Source of the DNA: Hydractinia symbiolongicarpus
Lineage: Eukaryota; Cnidaria; Hydrozoa; Anthoathecata; Hydractiniidae
DNA: 64,000 nt
Assembly: GCF_029227915.1 (NCBI RefSeq)
Contig: NC_079877.1
Coordinates: 7,132,001 to 7,196,000 of the forward strand
Direction: 5' to 3'
Positions within the stretch are counted from its first letter, which is position 1. Every line of letters begins with the position of its first letter. The position numbers and the translations under genes are program-made. The notes beneath the pieces were generated by a model that was not told the origin of the DNA, made no database searches, and worked only from the letters and a program-made list of their open reading frames with translations. This document shows positions 1-12,672 of this stretch, in pieces.

Positions 1-1490
1 TAATTGAACTGATTTTGGACTTTGAACTTATAAATGTGATAAATGAGTCATTTTGACTACAAGAAATGATATTCTTCTTAATTTGACATGATTGCTGGAA
101 CTCAGCGATTACACTGGGCGCTGTGGTAAGGCTTTATTTAAAAATTAAGATAAATAAGTCAATTTTAATTGTGGGACCAATCCTAGCCGTTATCGCGCGC
201 TGAAGAAATAGAGACAGTTTCTAAAACTAAATTTCATTGATTTTCTAACGGTGTCAATCCGTTTGAGTTAGAACGGTTGCGTCACATAATCGTACCAGCA
301 TGTATTTAGTGATTTTCTTCCGATATTACTAAGTTGTATCGCTTTCAACAGAGAAACGATTGACTGTGGGACTTAATTGAACTGATTTTGGGCTTTGACC
401 TTATAAATGTAATAAATGAGCCATTATGACTAGAAGAAATAACATTCTCTTTAATTTGACATGATTGCTGAAACTCAGCGATTACACTATTCGCTGTGGT
501 AGCGCTTTGTTTAAAAGTTAAGATAAATAAGTCATTTATTACGGGGAAGCAATCCTAGCCGTTATCGCACGCTGAAGAAATAGAGACAGTTTCAAAAACT
601 ACATTTCATTGCCTTTCTAACGGTGTCAATCCGTTTGAGTTAAAACGGTTGCGTCACATAATCGTACCAGCATGTATTTAGTGATTTTCTTCCGATATTA
701 CTAAGTTGTATCGCTTTCAACAGTGAAACGATTGACTGTGGGACTTAATTGAACTGATTTTGGACTTTGAACTTATAAATGTGATAAATGAGTCATTTTG
801 ACTACAAGAAATGATATTCTTCTTAATTTGACATGATTGCTGGAACTCAGCGATTACACTGGGCGCTGTGGTAAGGCTTTATTTAAAAATTAAGATAAAT
901 AAGTCAATTTTAATTGTGGGACCAATCCTAGCCGTTATCGCGCGCTAAAGAAATAGAGACAGTTTCTAAAACTAAATTTCATTGATTTTCTAACGGTGTC
1001 AATCCGTTTGAGTTAGAACGGTTGCGTCACATAATCGTACCAGCATGTATTTAGTGATTTTCTTCCGATATTACTAAGTTGTATCGCTTTCAACAGAGAA
1101 ACGATTGACTGTGGGACTTAATTGAACTGATTTTGGGCTTTGACCTTATAAATGTAATAAATGAGCCATTATGACTAGAAGAAATAACATTATCTTTAAT
1201 TTGACATGATTGCTGAAACTCAGCGATTACACTATTCGCTGTGGTAGCGCTTTGTTTAAAAGTTAAGATAAATAAGTCATTTATTACGGGGAAGCAATCC
1301 TAGCCGTTATCGCACGCTGAAGAAATAGAGACAGTTTCAAAAACTACATTTCATTGCCTTTCTAACGGTGTCAATTCGTTTGAGTTAAAACGGTTGCGTC
1401 ACATAATCGTACCAGCATGTATTTAGTGATTTTCTTCCGATATTACTAAGTTGTATCGCTTTCAACAGTGAAACGATTGACTGTGGGACT
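1..1490 (+). repeat. Dimer duplication A-B x2 (period 745)
   Basis: Monomers at 1 (A), 374 (B), 746 (A) and 1119 (B). The second pair differs from the first only at scattered sites: for example GCGCTAAAG for GCGCTGAAG near 945, CATTATCTTT for CATTCTCTTT near 1190, and CAATTCG for CAATCCG near 1375. The start of the window happens to coincide with my chosen unit start. Confidence 0.9.
374..745 (+). repeat. Type B monomer (reference copy, 372 bp)
   Basis: Differs from type A by TTGGGCTTTGACC, GTAATAAATGAGCCATTATG, GACTAGAAGAAATAACATTC, GCTGAAACTCAGCG, ACACTATTCGCTGTGG, TAGCGCTTTGTTTAAAAG, ATTACGGGGAAGCAATCC, TCGCACGCTG and TTCATTGCCTTTC. The change GAGTCA to GAGCCA removes the nine-base palindrome found in type A. 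A later sub-form carries CGGTGTGG and TTATTGCACG (2610, 4473, 7082, 9317, 14164, 17892). B usually follows an A monomer in the first 24 kb. Confidence 0.88.
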
Positions 1491-4400
1491 TAGTTGAACT
1501 GATTTTAAACTTTGGCCTTATAAATGTAATAAATGAGCCATTTTGACTAGAAGAAATAACATTCTCCTTAATTTGACATGATTGATGAAACTCACCGATT
1601 ACACTGGGCGCTGTGGTAACGCTTTATTTAAAAATTAAGATAAATAAGTCATTTTGTACTGTGGGACCAATCCTAGCCGTTATCGCACGCTGAAGAAATA
1701 GAGACAGTTTCAAAAACTACAATTCATTGACTTTCTAACGGTGTCAATCCGTTTGACATACAACGGTTGCGTCACATAATCGTACCAACATGTATTTAGT
1801 GATTTTCTTCCGATATTACTAAGTTGTATCGCTTTCAACAGTGAAACGATTGACTGTGGGACTTAATTGAACTGATTTTGGACTTTCACCTTATATATGT
1901 GATAAATGAGTCATTTTGACTACAAGAAATGATATTCTTCTTAATTTGACATGATTGCTGGAACTCAGCGATTTCACTGGGCGCTGTGGTAAGGCTTTAT
2001 TTAAAAATTAAGATAAATAAGTCATTTTTTACTGTGGGACCAATCCTAGCCGTTATCGCGCGCTGAAGAAATAGAGACAGTTTCTAAAACTAAATTTCAT
2101 TGATTTTCTAACGGTGTCAATCAGTTTGAGTTACGACGGTTGCGTCACACATTCGTACCAACATGTATTTAGTGATTTTTTTCCGATATTACTAAGTTGT
2201 ATCGCTTTCAACAGTGAAACGATTGACTGTGGGACTTAATTGAACTGATTTTGGACTTTGACCTTATAAATGTGATAAATGAGTCATTTTGACTACAAGA
2301 AATGATATTCTTCTTAATTTGACATGATTGCTGGAACTCAGCGATTACACTGGGCGCTGTGGTAAGGCTTTATTTAAAATATAAGATAAATAAGTCAATT
2401 TTAATTGTGGGACCAATCCTAGCCGTTATCGCGCGCTGAAGAAATAGAGACAGTTTCTAAAACTAAATTTCATTGATTTTCTAACGGTGTCAATCCGTTT
2501 GAGTTAGAACGGTTGCGTCACATAATCGTACCAGCATGTATTTAGTGATTTTCTTTCGATATTACTAAGTTGTATCGCTTTCAACAGAGAAACGATTGAC
2601 TGTGGGACTTAATTGAACTGATTTTGGGCTTTGACCTTATAAATGTAATAAATGAGCCATTATGACTAGAAGAAATAACATTCTCTTTAATTTGACATGA
2701 TTGCTGAAACTCAGCGATTACACTATTCGGTGTGGTAGCGCTTTGTTTAAAAGTTAAGATAAATAAGTCATTTATTACGGGGAAGCAATCCTAGCCGTTA
2801 TTGCACGCTGAAGAAATAGAGACAGTTTCAAAAACTACATTTCATTGCCTTTCTAACAGTGTCAATCCGTTTGAGTTAAAACGGTTGCGTCACATAATCG
2901 TACCAGCATGTATTTAGTGATTTTCTTCCGACTTTACTAAGTTGTATCGCTTTCAACAGAGAAACGATTGACTGTGAGACTTAATTGAACTGATTTTGGA
3001 CTTTGACCTTATAAATGTAATAAATGAGCCATTATGACTAGGAGAAATAACATTCTCCTTAATTTGACATGATTGCTGAAACTCAGCGATTACACTATTC
3101 GCTGTGGTAGCGCTTTGTTTAAAAGTTAAGATAAATAAGTCATTTATTACGGGGAAGCAATCCTAGCCGTTATCGCACGCTGAAGAAATAGAGACAGTTT
3201 CAAAAACTACATTTCATTGCCTTTCTAACGGTGTCAATTCGTTTGAGTTAAAACGGTTGCGTCACATAATCGTACCAGCATGTATTTAGTGATTTTCTTC
3301 CGATATTACTAAGTTGTATCGCTTTCAACAGTGAAACGATTGACTGTGGGACTTAGTTGAACTGATTTTAAACTTTGGCCTTATAAATGTAATAAATGAG
3401 CCATTTTGACTAGAAGAAATAACATTCTCCTTAATTTGACATGATTGATGAAACTCACCGATTACACTGGGCGCTGTGGTAACGCTTTATTTAAAAATTA
3501 AGATAAATAAGTCATTTTGTACTGTGGGACCAATCCTAGCCGTTATCGCACGCTGAAGAAATAGAGACAGTTTCAAAAACTACAATTCATTGACTTTCTA
3601 ACGGTGTCAATCCGTTTGACATACAACGGTTGCGTCACATAATCGTACCAACATGTATTTAGTGATTTTCTTCCGATATTACTAAGTTGTATCGCTTTCA
3701 ACAGTGAAACGATTGACTGTGGGACTTAATTGAACTGATTTTGGACTTTCACCTTATATATGTGATAAATGAGTCATTTTGACTACAAGAAATGATATTC
3801 TTCTTAATTTGACATGATTGCTGGAACTCAGCGATTTCACTGGGCGCTGTGGTAAGGCTTTATTTAAAAATTAAGATAAATAAGTCATTTTTTACTGTGG
3901 GACCAATCCTAGCCGTTATCGCGCGCTGAAGAAATAGAGACAGTTTCTAAAACTAAATTTCATTGATTTTCTAACGGTGTCAATCAGTTTGAGTTACGAC
4001 GGTTGCGTCACACATTCGTACCAACATGTATTTAGTGATTTTTTTCCGATATTACTAAGTTGTATCGCTTTCAACAGTGAAACGATTGACTGTGGGACTT
4101 AATTGAACTGATTTTGGACTTTGACCTTATAAATGTGATAAATGAGTCATTTTGACTACAAGAAATGATATTCTTCTTAATTTGACATGATTGCTGGAAC
4201 TCAGCGATTACACTGGGCGCTGTGGTAAGGCTTTATTTAAAATATAAGATAAATAAGTCAATTTTAATTGTGGGACCAATCCTAGCCGTTATCGCGCGCT
4301 GAAGAAATAGAGACAGTTTCTAAAACTAAATTTCATTGATTTTCTAACGGTGTCAATCCGTTTGAGTTAGAACGGTTGCGTCACATAATCGTACCAGCAT

Positions 4401-4938
4401 GTATTTAGTGATTTTCTTTCGATATTACTAAGTTGTATCGCTTTCAACAGAGAAACGATTGACTGTGGGACTTAATTGAACTGATTTTGGGCTTTGACCT
4501 TATAAATGTAATAAATGAGCCATTATGACTAGAAGAAATAACATTCTCTTTAATTTGACATGATTGCTGAAACTCAGCGATTACACTATTCGGTGTGGTA
4601 GCGCTTTGTTTAAAAGTTAAGATAAATAAGTCATTTATTACGGGGAAGCAATCCTAGCCGTTATTGCACGCTGAAGAAATAGAGACAGTTTCAAAAACTA
4701 CATTTCATTGCCTTTCTAACAGTGTCAATCCGTTTGAGTTAAAACGGTTGCGTCACATAATCGTACCAGCATGTATTTAGTGATTTTCTTCCGACTTTAC
4801 TAAGTTGTATCGCTTTCAACAGAGAAACGATTGACTGTGAGACTTAATTGAACTGATTTTGGACTTTGACCTTATAAATGTAATAAATGAGCCATTATGA
4901 CTAGGAGAAATAACATTCTCCTTAATTTGACATGATTG
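1213..4938 (+). repeat. Five-monomer HOR in two copies (period 1863)
   Basis: Monomer starts are 1491 C, 1864 A, 2237 A, 2610 B, 2982 B-like, then 3354 C, 3727 A, 4100 A, 4473 B, 4845 B'-like. Private variants repeat exactly 1863 bp apart: GACTTTCACCTTATATATG at 1881 and 3744, and ACTATTCGCT at 1231 and 3094. The copies seem to run from the middle of the 1119 unit to the middle of the 2982 unit, and from there to about 4938, where the unit turns A-like. The junction is therefore inside monomers. Its exact base is uncertain because the flanks are identical. Confidence 0.85.
1491..1863 (+). repeat. Type C monomer (reference copy, 373 bp)
   Basis: Opens with TAGTTGAACTGATTTTAAAC and CTTTGGCC, then GTAATAAATGAGCCATTTTG, GACTAGAAGAAATAACATTC, GATGAAACTCACCG, TAACGCTTTATTT, TTTTGTACTGTGGG, TTTGACATACAACGG and ATAATCG. 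Copies with the same opening start at 3354, 5963, 13418 and 17146. The units at 10808 and 20502 share the body but open with TTTTGGAC. Confidence 0.85.
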
Positions 4939-5217
4939 CTGGAACTCAGCGATTACACTGGGCGCTGTGGTAGCGCTTTGTTTAAAAGTTAAGATAAATA
5001 AGTCATTTATTACTGTGGAAACAATCCTAGCCGTTATCGTGCGCTGAAGAAATAGAGACAGTTTCTAAAACTAAATTTCATTGATTTTCTAACGGTGTCA
5101 ATTCGTTTGAGTTACAACGGTTGCGTCACACATTCGTACCAACATGTATTTAGTGATTTTTTTCCGATATTACTAAGTTGTATCGCTTTCAACAGTGAAA
5201 CGATTGACTGTGGGACT

Positions 5218-7826
5218 TAATTGAACTGATTTTGGACTTTGAACTTATAAATGTGATAAATGAGTCATTTTGACTACAAGAAATGATATTCTTCTTAATT
5301 TGACATGATTGCTGGAACTCAGCGATTACACTGGGCGATGTGGTAAGGCTTTATTTAAAAATTAAGATAAATAAGTCAATTTTAATTGTGGGACCAATCC
5401 TAGCCGTTATCGCGCGCTGAAGAAATAGAGACAGTTTCTAAAACTAAATTTCATTGATTTTCTAACGGTGTCAATCCGTTTGACTTAGAACGGTTGCGTC
5501 ACATAATCGTACCAGCATGTATTTAGTGATTTTCTTCCGATATTACTAAGTTGTATCGCTTTCAACAGAGAAACGATTGACTGTGGGACTTAATTGAACT
5601 GATTTTGGGCTTTGACCTTATAAATGTAATAAATGAGCCATTATGACTAGAAGAAATAACATTCTCTTTAATTTGACATGATTGCTGAAACTCAGCGATT
5701 ACACTATTCGCTGTGGCAGCGCTTTGTTTAAAAGTTAAGATAAATAAGTCATTTATTACGGGGAAGCAATCCTAGCCGTTATCGCACGCTGAAGAAATAG
5801 AGACAGTTTCAAAAACTACATTTCATTGCCTTTCTAACGGTGTCAATCCGTTTGAGTTAAAACGGTTGCGTCACATAATCGTACCAGCATGTATTTAGTG
5901 ATTTTCTTCCGATATTACTAAGTTGTATCGCTTTCAACAGTGAAACGATTGACTGTGGGACTTAGTTGAACTGATTTTAAACTTTGGCCTTATAAATGTA
6001 ATAAATGAGCCATTTTGACTAGAAGAAATAACATTCTTCTTAATTTGACATGATTGATGAAACTCACCGATTACACTGGGCGCTGTGGTAATGCTTTATT
6101 TAAAAATTAAGATAAATAAGTCATTTTGTACTGTGGGACCAATCCTAGCCGTTATCGCACGCTGAAGAAATAGAGACAGTTTCAAAAACTACATTTCATT
6201 GACTTTCTAACGGTGTCAATCCGTTTGACATACAACGGTTGCGTCACATAATCGTACCAACATGTATTTAGTGATATTCTTCCGATATTACTAAGTTGTA
6301 TCGCTTTCAACAGTGAAACGATTGACTGTGGGACTTAATTGAACTGATTTTGGACTTTGACCTTATAAATATGATAAATGAGTCATTTTGACTACAAGAA
6401 ATGATATTCTTCTTAATTTGACATGATTGCTGGAACTCAGCGATTTCACTGGGCGCTGTGGTAAGGCTTTATTTAAAAATTAAGATAAATAAGTCATTTT
6501 TTACTGTGGGACCAATCCTAGCCGTTATCGCGCGCTGAAGAAATAGAGACAGTTTCTAAAACTAAATTTCATTGATTTTCTAACTGTGTCAATCAGTTTG
6601 AGTTACGACGGTTGCGTCACACATTCGTACCAACATGTATTTAGTGATTTTTTTCCGATATTACTAAGTTGTATCGCTTTCAACAGTGAAACGATTGACT
6701 GTGGGACTTAATTGAACTGATTTTGGACTTTGACCTTATAAATGTGATAAATGAGTCATTTTGACTACAAGAAATGATATTCTTCTTAATTTGACATGAT
6801 TGCTGGAACTCAGCGATTACACTGGGCGCTGTGGTAAGGCTTTATTTAAAATATAAGATAAATAAGTCAATTTTAATTGTGGGACCAATCCTAGCCGTTA
6901 TCGCGCGCTGAAGAAATAGAGACAGTTTCTAAAACTAAATTTCATTGATTTTCTAACGGTGTCAATCCGTTTGAGTTAGAACGGTTGCGTCACATAATCG
7001 TACCAGCATGTATTTAGTGATTTTCTTTCGATATTACTAAGTTGTATCGCTTTCAACAGAGAAACGATTGACTGTGGGACTTAATTGAACTGATTTTGGG
7101 CTTTGACCTTATAAATGTAATAAATGAGCCATTATGACTAGAAGAAATAACATTCTCTTTAATTTGACATGATTGCTGAAACTCAGCGATTACACTATTC
7201 GGTGTGGTAGCGCTTTGTTTAAAAGTTAAGATAAATAAGTCATTTATTACGGGGAAGCAATCCTAGCCGTTATTGCACGCTGAAAAAAGAGAGACAGTTT
7301 CAAAAACTACATTTCATTGCCTTTCTTCCAGTGTCAATCCGTTTGAGTTAAAACGGTTGCGTCACATAATCGTACCAGCATGTATTTAGTGATTTTCTTC
7401 CGATATTACTAAGTTGTATCGCTTTCAACAGAGAAACGATTGACTGTGAGACTTAATTGAACTGATTTTGGACTTTAACCTTATAAATGTAATAAATGAG
7501 CCATTATGACTAGGAGAAATAACATTCTCCTTAATTTGACATGATTGCTGGAACTCAGCGATTACACTGGGCGCTGTGGTAGCGCTTTGTTTAAAATTTA
7601 AGATAAATAAGTCATTTTTTACTGTGGAAACAATCCTAGCATTTATCGCACGCTGAAGAAATAGAGACAGTTTCAAAAACTACATTTCATTGACTTTCTG
7701 ACGGTGTCAATCCGTTTGAATTAAAACGGTTGCGTCACATATTCGTACCAACATGTATTTAGTGATTTCCTTCCGATATTACTAAGTTGTATCGCTTTCA
7801 ACAGAGAAACGATTGACTGTGGGACT
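5218..7826 (+). repeat. Seven-monomer segment A-B-C-A-A-B-B'
   Basis: Starts are 5218 A, 5591 B, 5963 C, 6336 A, 6709 A, 7082 B and 7454 B'. The C-A-A-B-B' portion parallels 1491-3353 and 3354-5217, and the preceding A-B pair parallels 1-745. The C unit at 5963 is 2609 bp (seven monomers) from that at 3354. A seven-monomer A-B-C-A-A-B-B' order may be the older HOR of this end, with the five-monomer repeat a later partial duplication; that order is inference. Confidence 0.75.
7454..7826 (+). repeat. Type B' monomer (reference copy, 373 bp)
   Basis: B-like first part (GAGCCATTATGACTAGGAG) joined to GCTGGAACTC, ACTGGGCGCTGTGG, TAGCGCTTTG and ACTGTGGAAACAATCC. It starts after GTGAGACTT rather than GTGGGACTT. 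Other copies begin at 9689, 14536, 18264 and 23112. In this type the minus strand happens to stay open for 83 codons from a TTG to a TGA that lies in the end of the preceding unit (7425-7676 here). The frame shows no coding signature and is not annotated as a gene. Confidence 0.85.
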
Positions 7827-8199
7827 TAATTGAACTGATTTTGGACTTTGACCTTATAAATGTAATAAATGAGCCATTTTGACTAGAAGAAATAACATTC
7901 TCCTTAATTTGACATGATTGATGGAACTCACCGATTACACTGGGCGCTGTGGTAACGGTTTATTTATAAATTGAGATAAATAAGTCATTTTGTACTGTGG
8001 GACCAATCCTAGCCGTTATCGCGCGCTGAAGAAATAGAGACAGTTTCAAAAACTACATTACATTGACTTTCTAACGGTGTCAATCCGTTTGACATACAAC
8101 GGTTGCGTCACATAATCGTACCAACATGTATTTAGTGATTTTCTTCCGATATTACTAAGTTGTATCGCTTTCAACAGTGAAACGATTGACTGTGGGACT
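7827..8199 (+). repeat. Type C2 monomer (reference copy, 373 bp)
   Basis: Like type C but with GATGGAACTCACCG and the distinctive TAACGGTTTATTTATAAATTGAG in place of TAACGCTTTATTTAAAAATTAAG. It often has TACATTACATTG. Other copies start at 10062, 10435, 14909, 15282, 15655, 18637, 19010, 19383, 19756, 20129 and 23485. C2 is abundant between 7.8 and 23.9 kb and I did not see it afterwards. Confidence 0.83.
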
Positions 8200-10434
8200 T
8201 AATTGAACTGATTTTGGACTTTGACCTTATAAATGTGATAAATGAGCCATTTTGACTACAAGAAATGATATTCTTCTTAATTTGACATGATTGCTGGAAC
8301 TCAGCGATTTCATGGGCGCTGTGGTAAGGCTTTATTTAAAAATTAAGATAAATAAGTCATTTTTTACTGTGGGACCAATCCTAGCCGTTATCGCGCGCTG
8401 AAGAAATAGAGACAGTTTCTAAAACTAAATTTATTGATTTTCTAACGGTGTCAATCCGTTTGAGTTACAACGGTTGCGTCACACATTCGTACCAACATGT
8501 ATTTAGTGATTTTTTTCCGATATTACTAAGTTGTATCGCTTTTAACAGTGAAACGATTGACTGTTTGACTTAATTGAACTGATTTTGGACTTTGACCTTA
8601 TAAATATGATAAATGAGTCATTTTGACTACAAGAAATGATATTCTTCTTAATTTGACATGATTGCTGGAACTCAGCGATTTCACTGGGCGCTGTGGTAAG
8701 GCTTTATTTAAAAATTAAGATAAATAAGTCATTTTTTACTGTGGGACCAATCCTAGCCGTTATCGTGCGCTGAAGAAATAGAGACAGTTTCTAAAACTAA
8801 ATTTCATTGATTTTCTAACTGTGTCAATCAGTTTGAGTTACGACGGTTGCGTCACACATTCGTACCAACATGTATTTAGTGATTTTTTTCCGATATTACT
8901 AAGTTGTATCGCTTTCAACAGTGAAACGATTGACTGTGGGACTTAATTGAACTGATTTTGGACTTTGACCTTATAAATGTGATAAATGAGTCATTTTGAC
9001 TACAAGAAATGATATTCTTCTTAATTTGACATGATTGCTGGAACTCAGCGATTACACTGGGCGCTGTGGTAAGGCTTTATTTAAAATATAAGATAAATAA
9101 GTCAATTTTAATTGTGGGACCAATCCTAGCCGTTATCGCGCGCTGAAGAAATAGAGACAGTTTCTAAAACTAAATTTCATTGATTTTCTAACGGTGTCAA
9201 TCCGTTTGAGTTAGAACGGTTGCGTCACATAATCGTACCAGCATGTATTTAGTGATTTTCTTTCGATATTACTAAGTTGTATCGCTTTCAACAGAGAAAC
9301 GATTGACTGTGGGACTTAATTGAACTGATTTTGGGCTTTGACCTTATAAATGTGATAAATGAGCCATTATGACTAGAAGAAATAACATTCTCTTTAATTT
9401 GACATGATTGCTGAAACTCAGCGATTACACTATTCGGTGTGGTAGCGCTTTGTTTAAAAGTTAAGATAAATAAGTCATTTATTACGGGGAAGCAATCCTA
9501 GCCGTTATTGCACGCTGAAGAAATAGAGACAGTTTCAAAAACTACATTTCATTGCCTTTCTAACAGTGTCAATCCGTTTGAGTTAAAACGGTTGCGTCAC
9601 ATAATCGTACCAGCATGTATTTAGTGATTTTCTTCCGATATTACTAAGTTGTATCGCTTTCAACAGAGAAACGATTGACTGTGAGACTTAATTGAACTGA
9701 TTTTGGACTTTGACCTTATAAATGTAATAAATGAGCCATTATGACTAGGAGAAATAACATTCTCCTTAATTTGACATGATTGCTGGAACTGAGCGATTAC
9801 ACTGGGCGCTGTGGTAGCGCTTTGTTTAAAATTTAAGATAAATAAGTCATTTTTTACTGTGGAAACAATCCTAGCATTTATCGCACGCTGAAGAAATAGA
9901 GACAGTTTCAAAAACTACATTTCATTGACTTTCTGACGGTGTCAATCCGTTTGAATTAAAACGGTTGCGTCACATATTCGTACCAACATGTATTTAGTGA
10001 TTTCCTTCCGATATTACTAAGTTGTATCGCTTTCAACAGAGAAACGATTGACTGTGGGACTTAATTGAACTGATTTTGGACTTTGACCTTATAAATGTAA
10101 TAAATGAGCCATTTTGACTAGAAAAAATAACATTCTCCTTAATTTGACATGATTGATGGAACTCACCGATTACACTGGGCGCTGTGGTAACGGTTTATTT
10201 ATAAATTGAGATAAATAAGTCATTTTGTACTGTGGGACCAATCCTAGCCGTTATCGCGCGCTGAAGAAATAGAGACAGTTTCAAAAACTACATTACATTG
10301 ACTTTCTAACGGTGTCAATCCGTTTGACATACAACGGTTGCGTCACATAATCGTACCAACATGTATTTAGTGATTTTCTTCCGATATTACTAAGTTGTAT
10401 CGCTTTTAACAGTGAAACGATTGACTGTTTGACT
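7827..10434 (+). repeat. Segment with six-monomer period (2235)
   Basis: Starts are 7827 C2, 8200 A, 8571 A, 8944 A, 9317 B, 9689 B' and 10062 C2. The units 8571-10434 repeat 6336-8199 at 2235 bp, seen for instance in the B' units at 7454 and 9689 with their shared GTAGCGCTTTG and AGCATTTATCGC. The rare CTGTTTGACT, replacing CTGTGGGACT, precedes both 8571 and 10435, which are 1864 bp apart. Two different exchange phases thus overlap here. The 8200 unit is one or two bases short (CGATTTCATGGGCG). Confidence 0.78.
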
Positions 10435-12672
10435 TAATTGAACTGATTTTGGACTTTGACCTTATAAATGTAATAAATGAGCCATTATGACTAGAAGAAA
10501 TAACATTCTCCTTAATTTGACATGATTGATGGAACTCACCGATTACACTGGGCGCTGTGGTAACGGTTTATTTATAAATTGAGATAAATAAGTCATTTTG
10601 TACTGTGGGACCAATCCTAGCCGTTATCGCGCGCTGAAGAAGTAGAGACAGTTTCAAGAACTACATTTCATTGACTTTCTAACGGTGTCAATCCGTTTGA
10701 CTTACAACGGTTGCGTCACATAATCATACCAACATGTATTTAGTGATTTTCTTCCGATATAACTAAGTTGTATCGCTTTCAACAGTGAAACGATTGACTG
10801 TGGGACTTAGTTGAACTGATTTTGGACTTTGACCTTATAAATGTAATAAATGAGCCATTTTGACTAGAAGAAATAACATTCTCCTTAATTTGACATGATT
10901 GATGAAACTCGCCGATTACACTGGGCGCTGTGGTAACGCTTTATTTAAAAATTAAGATAAATAAGTCATTTTGTACTGTGGGACCAATCCTAGCCGTTAT
11001 CGCGCGCTGAAGAAATAGAGACAGTTTCAAAAACTACATTTCATTGACTTTCTAACGGTGTCAATCCGTTTGACATACAACGGTTGCGTCACATAATCGT
11101 ACCAACATGTATTTAGTGATTTTCTTCCGATATTACTAAGTTGTATCGCTTTCAACAGTGAAACGATTGACTGTGGGACTTAATTGAACTGATTTTGGAC
11201 TTTGACCTTATAAATGTGATAAATGAGTCATTTTGACTACAAGAAATGATATTCTTTTTAATTTGACATGATTGCTGGAACTCAGCGATTTCACTAGGCG
11301 CTGTGGTAAGGCTTTATTTAAAAATTAAGATAAATAAGTCATTTTTTACTGTGGGACCAATCCTAGCCGTTATCGCGCGCTGAAGAAACAGAGACAGTTT
11401 CTAAAACTAAATTTCATTGATTTTCTAACGGTGTCAATCCGTTTGACTTACAACGGTTGCGTCACATAATCGTACCAACATGTATTTAGTGATTTTCTTC
11501 CGATATTACTAAGTTGTATCGCTTTCAACAGTGAAACGATTGACTGTGGGACTTAATTGAACTGATTTTGGACTTTGACCTTATAAATGTGATAAATGAG
11601 TCATTTTGACTACAAGAAATGATATTCTTTTTAATTTGACATGATTGCTGGAACTCAGCGATTTCACTAGGCGCTGTGGTAAGGCTTTATTTAAAAATTA
11701 AGATAAATAAGTCATTTTTTACTGTGGGACCAATCCTAGCCGTTATCGCGCGCTGAAGAAACAGAGACAGTTTCTAAAACTAAATTTCATTGATTTTCTA
11801 ACGGTGTGAATCCGTTTGAGTTACAACGGTTGCGTCACACATTCGTACCAACATGTATTTAGTGATTTTTTTCCGATATTACTAAGTTGTATCGCTTTCA
11901 ACAGTGAAACGATTGACTGTGGGACTTAATTGAACTGATTTTGGACTTTGACCTTATAAATGTGATAAATGAGTCATTTTGACTACAAGAAATGATATTC
12001 TTCTTAATTTGACATGATTGCTGGAACTCAGCGATTTAACTGGGCGCTGTGGTAAGGCTTTATTTAAAAATTAAGATAAATAAGTCATTTTTTACTGTGG
12101 GACCAATCCTAGCCGTTATCGTGCGCTGAAGAAATAGAGACAGTTTCTAAAACTAAATTTCATTGATTTTCTAACGGTGTCAATCCGTTTGAGTTACAAC
12201 GGTTGCGTCACACATTCGTACCAACATGTATTTAGTGATTTTTTTCCGATATTACTAAGTTGTATCGCTTTCAACAGTGAAACGATTGACTGTGGGACTT
12301 AATTGAACTGATTTTGGACTTTGACCTTATAAATGTGATAAATGAGTCATTTTGACTACAAGAAATGATATTCTTCTTAATTTGACATGATTGCTGGAAC
12401 TCAGCGATTACACTGGGCGCTGTGGTAAGGCTTTATTTAAAAATTAAGATAAATAAGTCAATTTTAATTGTGGGACCAATCCTAGCCGTTATCGCGCGCT
12501 GAAGAAATAGAGACAGTTTCTAAAACTAAATTTCATTGATTTTCTAACGGTGTCAATCCGTTTGAGTTAGAACGGTTGCGTCACATAATCGTACCAGCAT
12601 GTATTTAGTGATTTTCTTCCGATATTACTAAGTTGTATCGCTTTCAACAGAGAAACGATTGACTGTGGGACT
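10435..12672 (+). repeat. C2-C-A-A-A-A segment with single-monomer duplication
   Basis: Starts are 10435 C2, 10808 C, 11181 A, 11554 A, 11927 A and 12300 A. The two units at 11181 and 11554 share the private variants ATTCTTTTTAATT, TTTCACTAGGCG and GAAACAGAGAC, so they look like a direct duplication of one monomer. They differ late in the unit: GTTTGACTTACAACGG and ATAATCG in the first, GAGTTACAACGG and ACATTCG in the second. Confidence 0.82.
12300..12672 (+). repeat. Type A monomer (reference copy, 373 bp)
   Basis: The most common type. Diagnostic features are GTGATAAATGAGTCATT near unit position 37, GACTACAAGAAATGATATTC, GCTGGAACTCAGCG, GCGCTGTGGTAAGGC, TCGCGCGCTGAAG and TTCTAAAACTAAATTTCATT. 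A sub-forms differ by GATTACAC or GATTTCAC, by AATTTTAATTG or ATTTTTTACTG, and by GTTAGAACGG with ATAATCG or GTTACAACGG with ACATTCG. This copy appears identical by eye to the next unit (12673-13045). Types are my own labels, made from shared diagnostic differences. Confidence 0.9.
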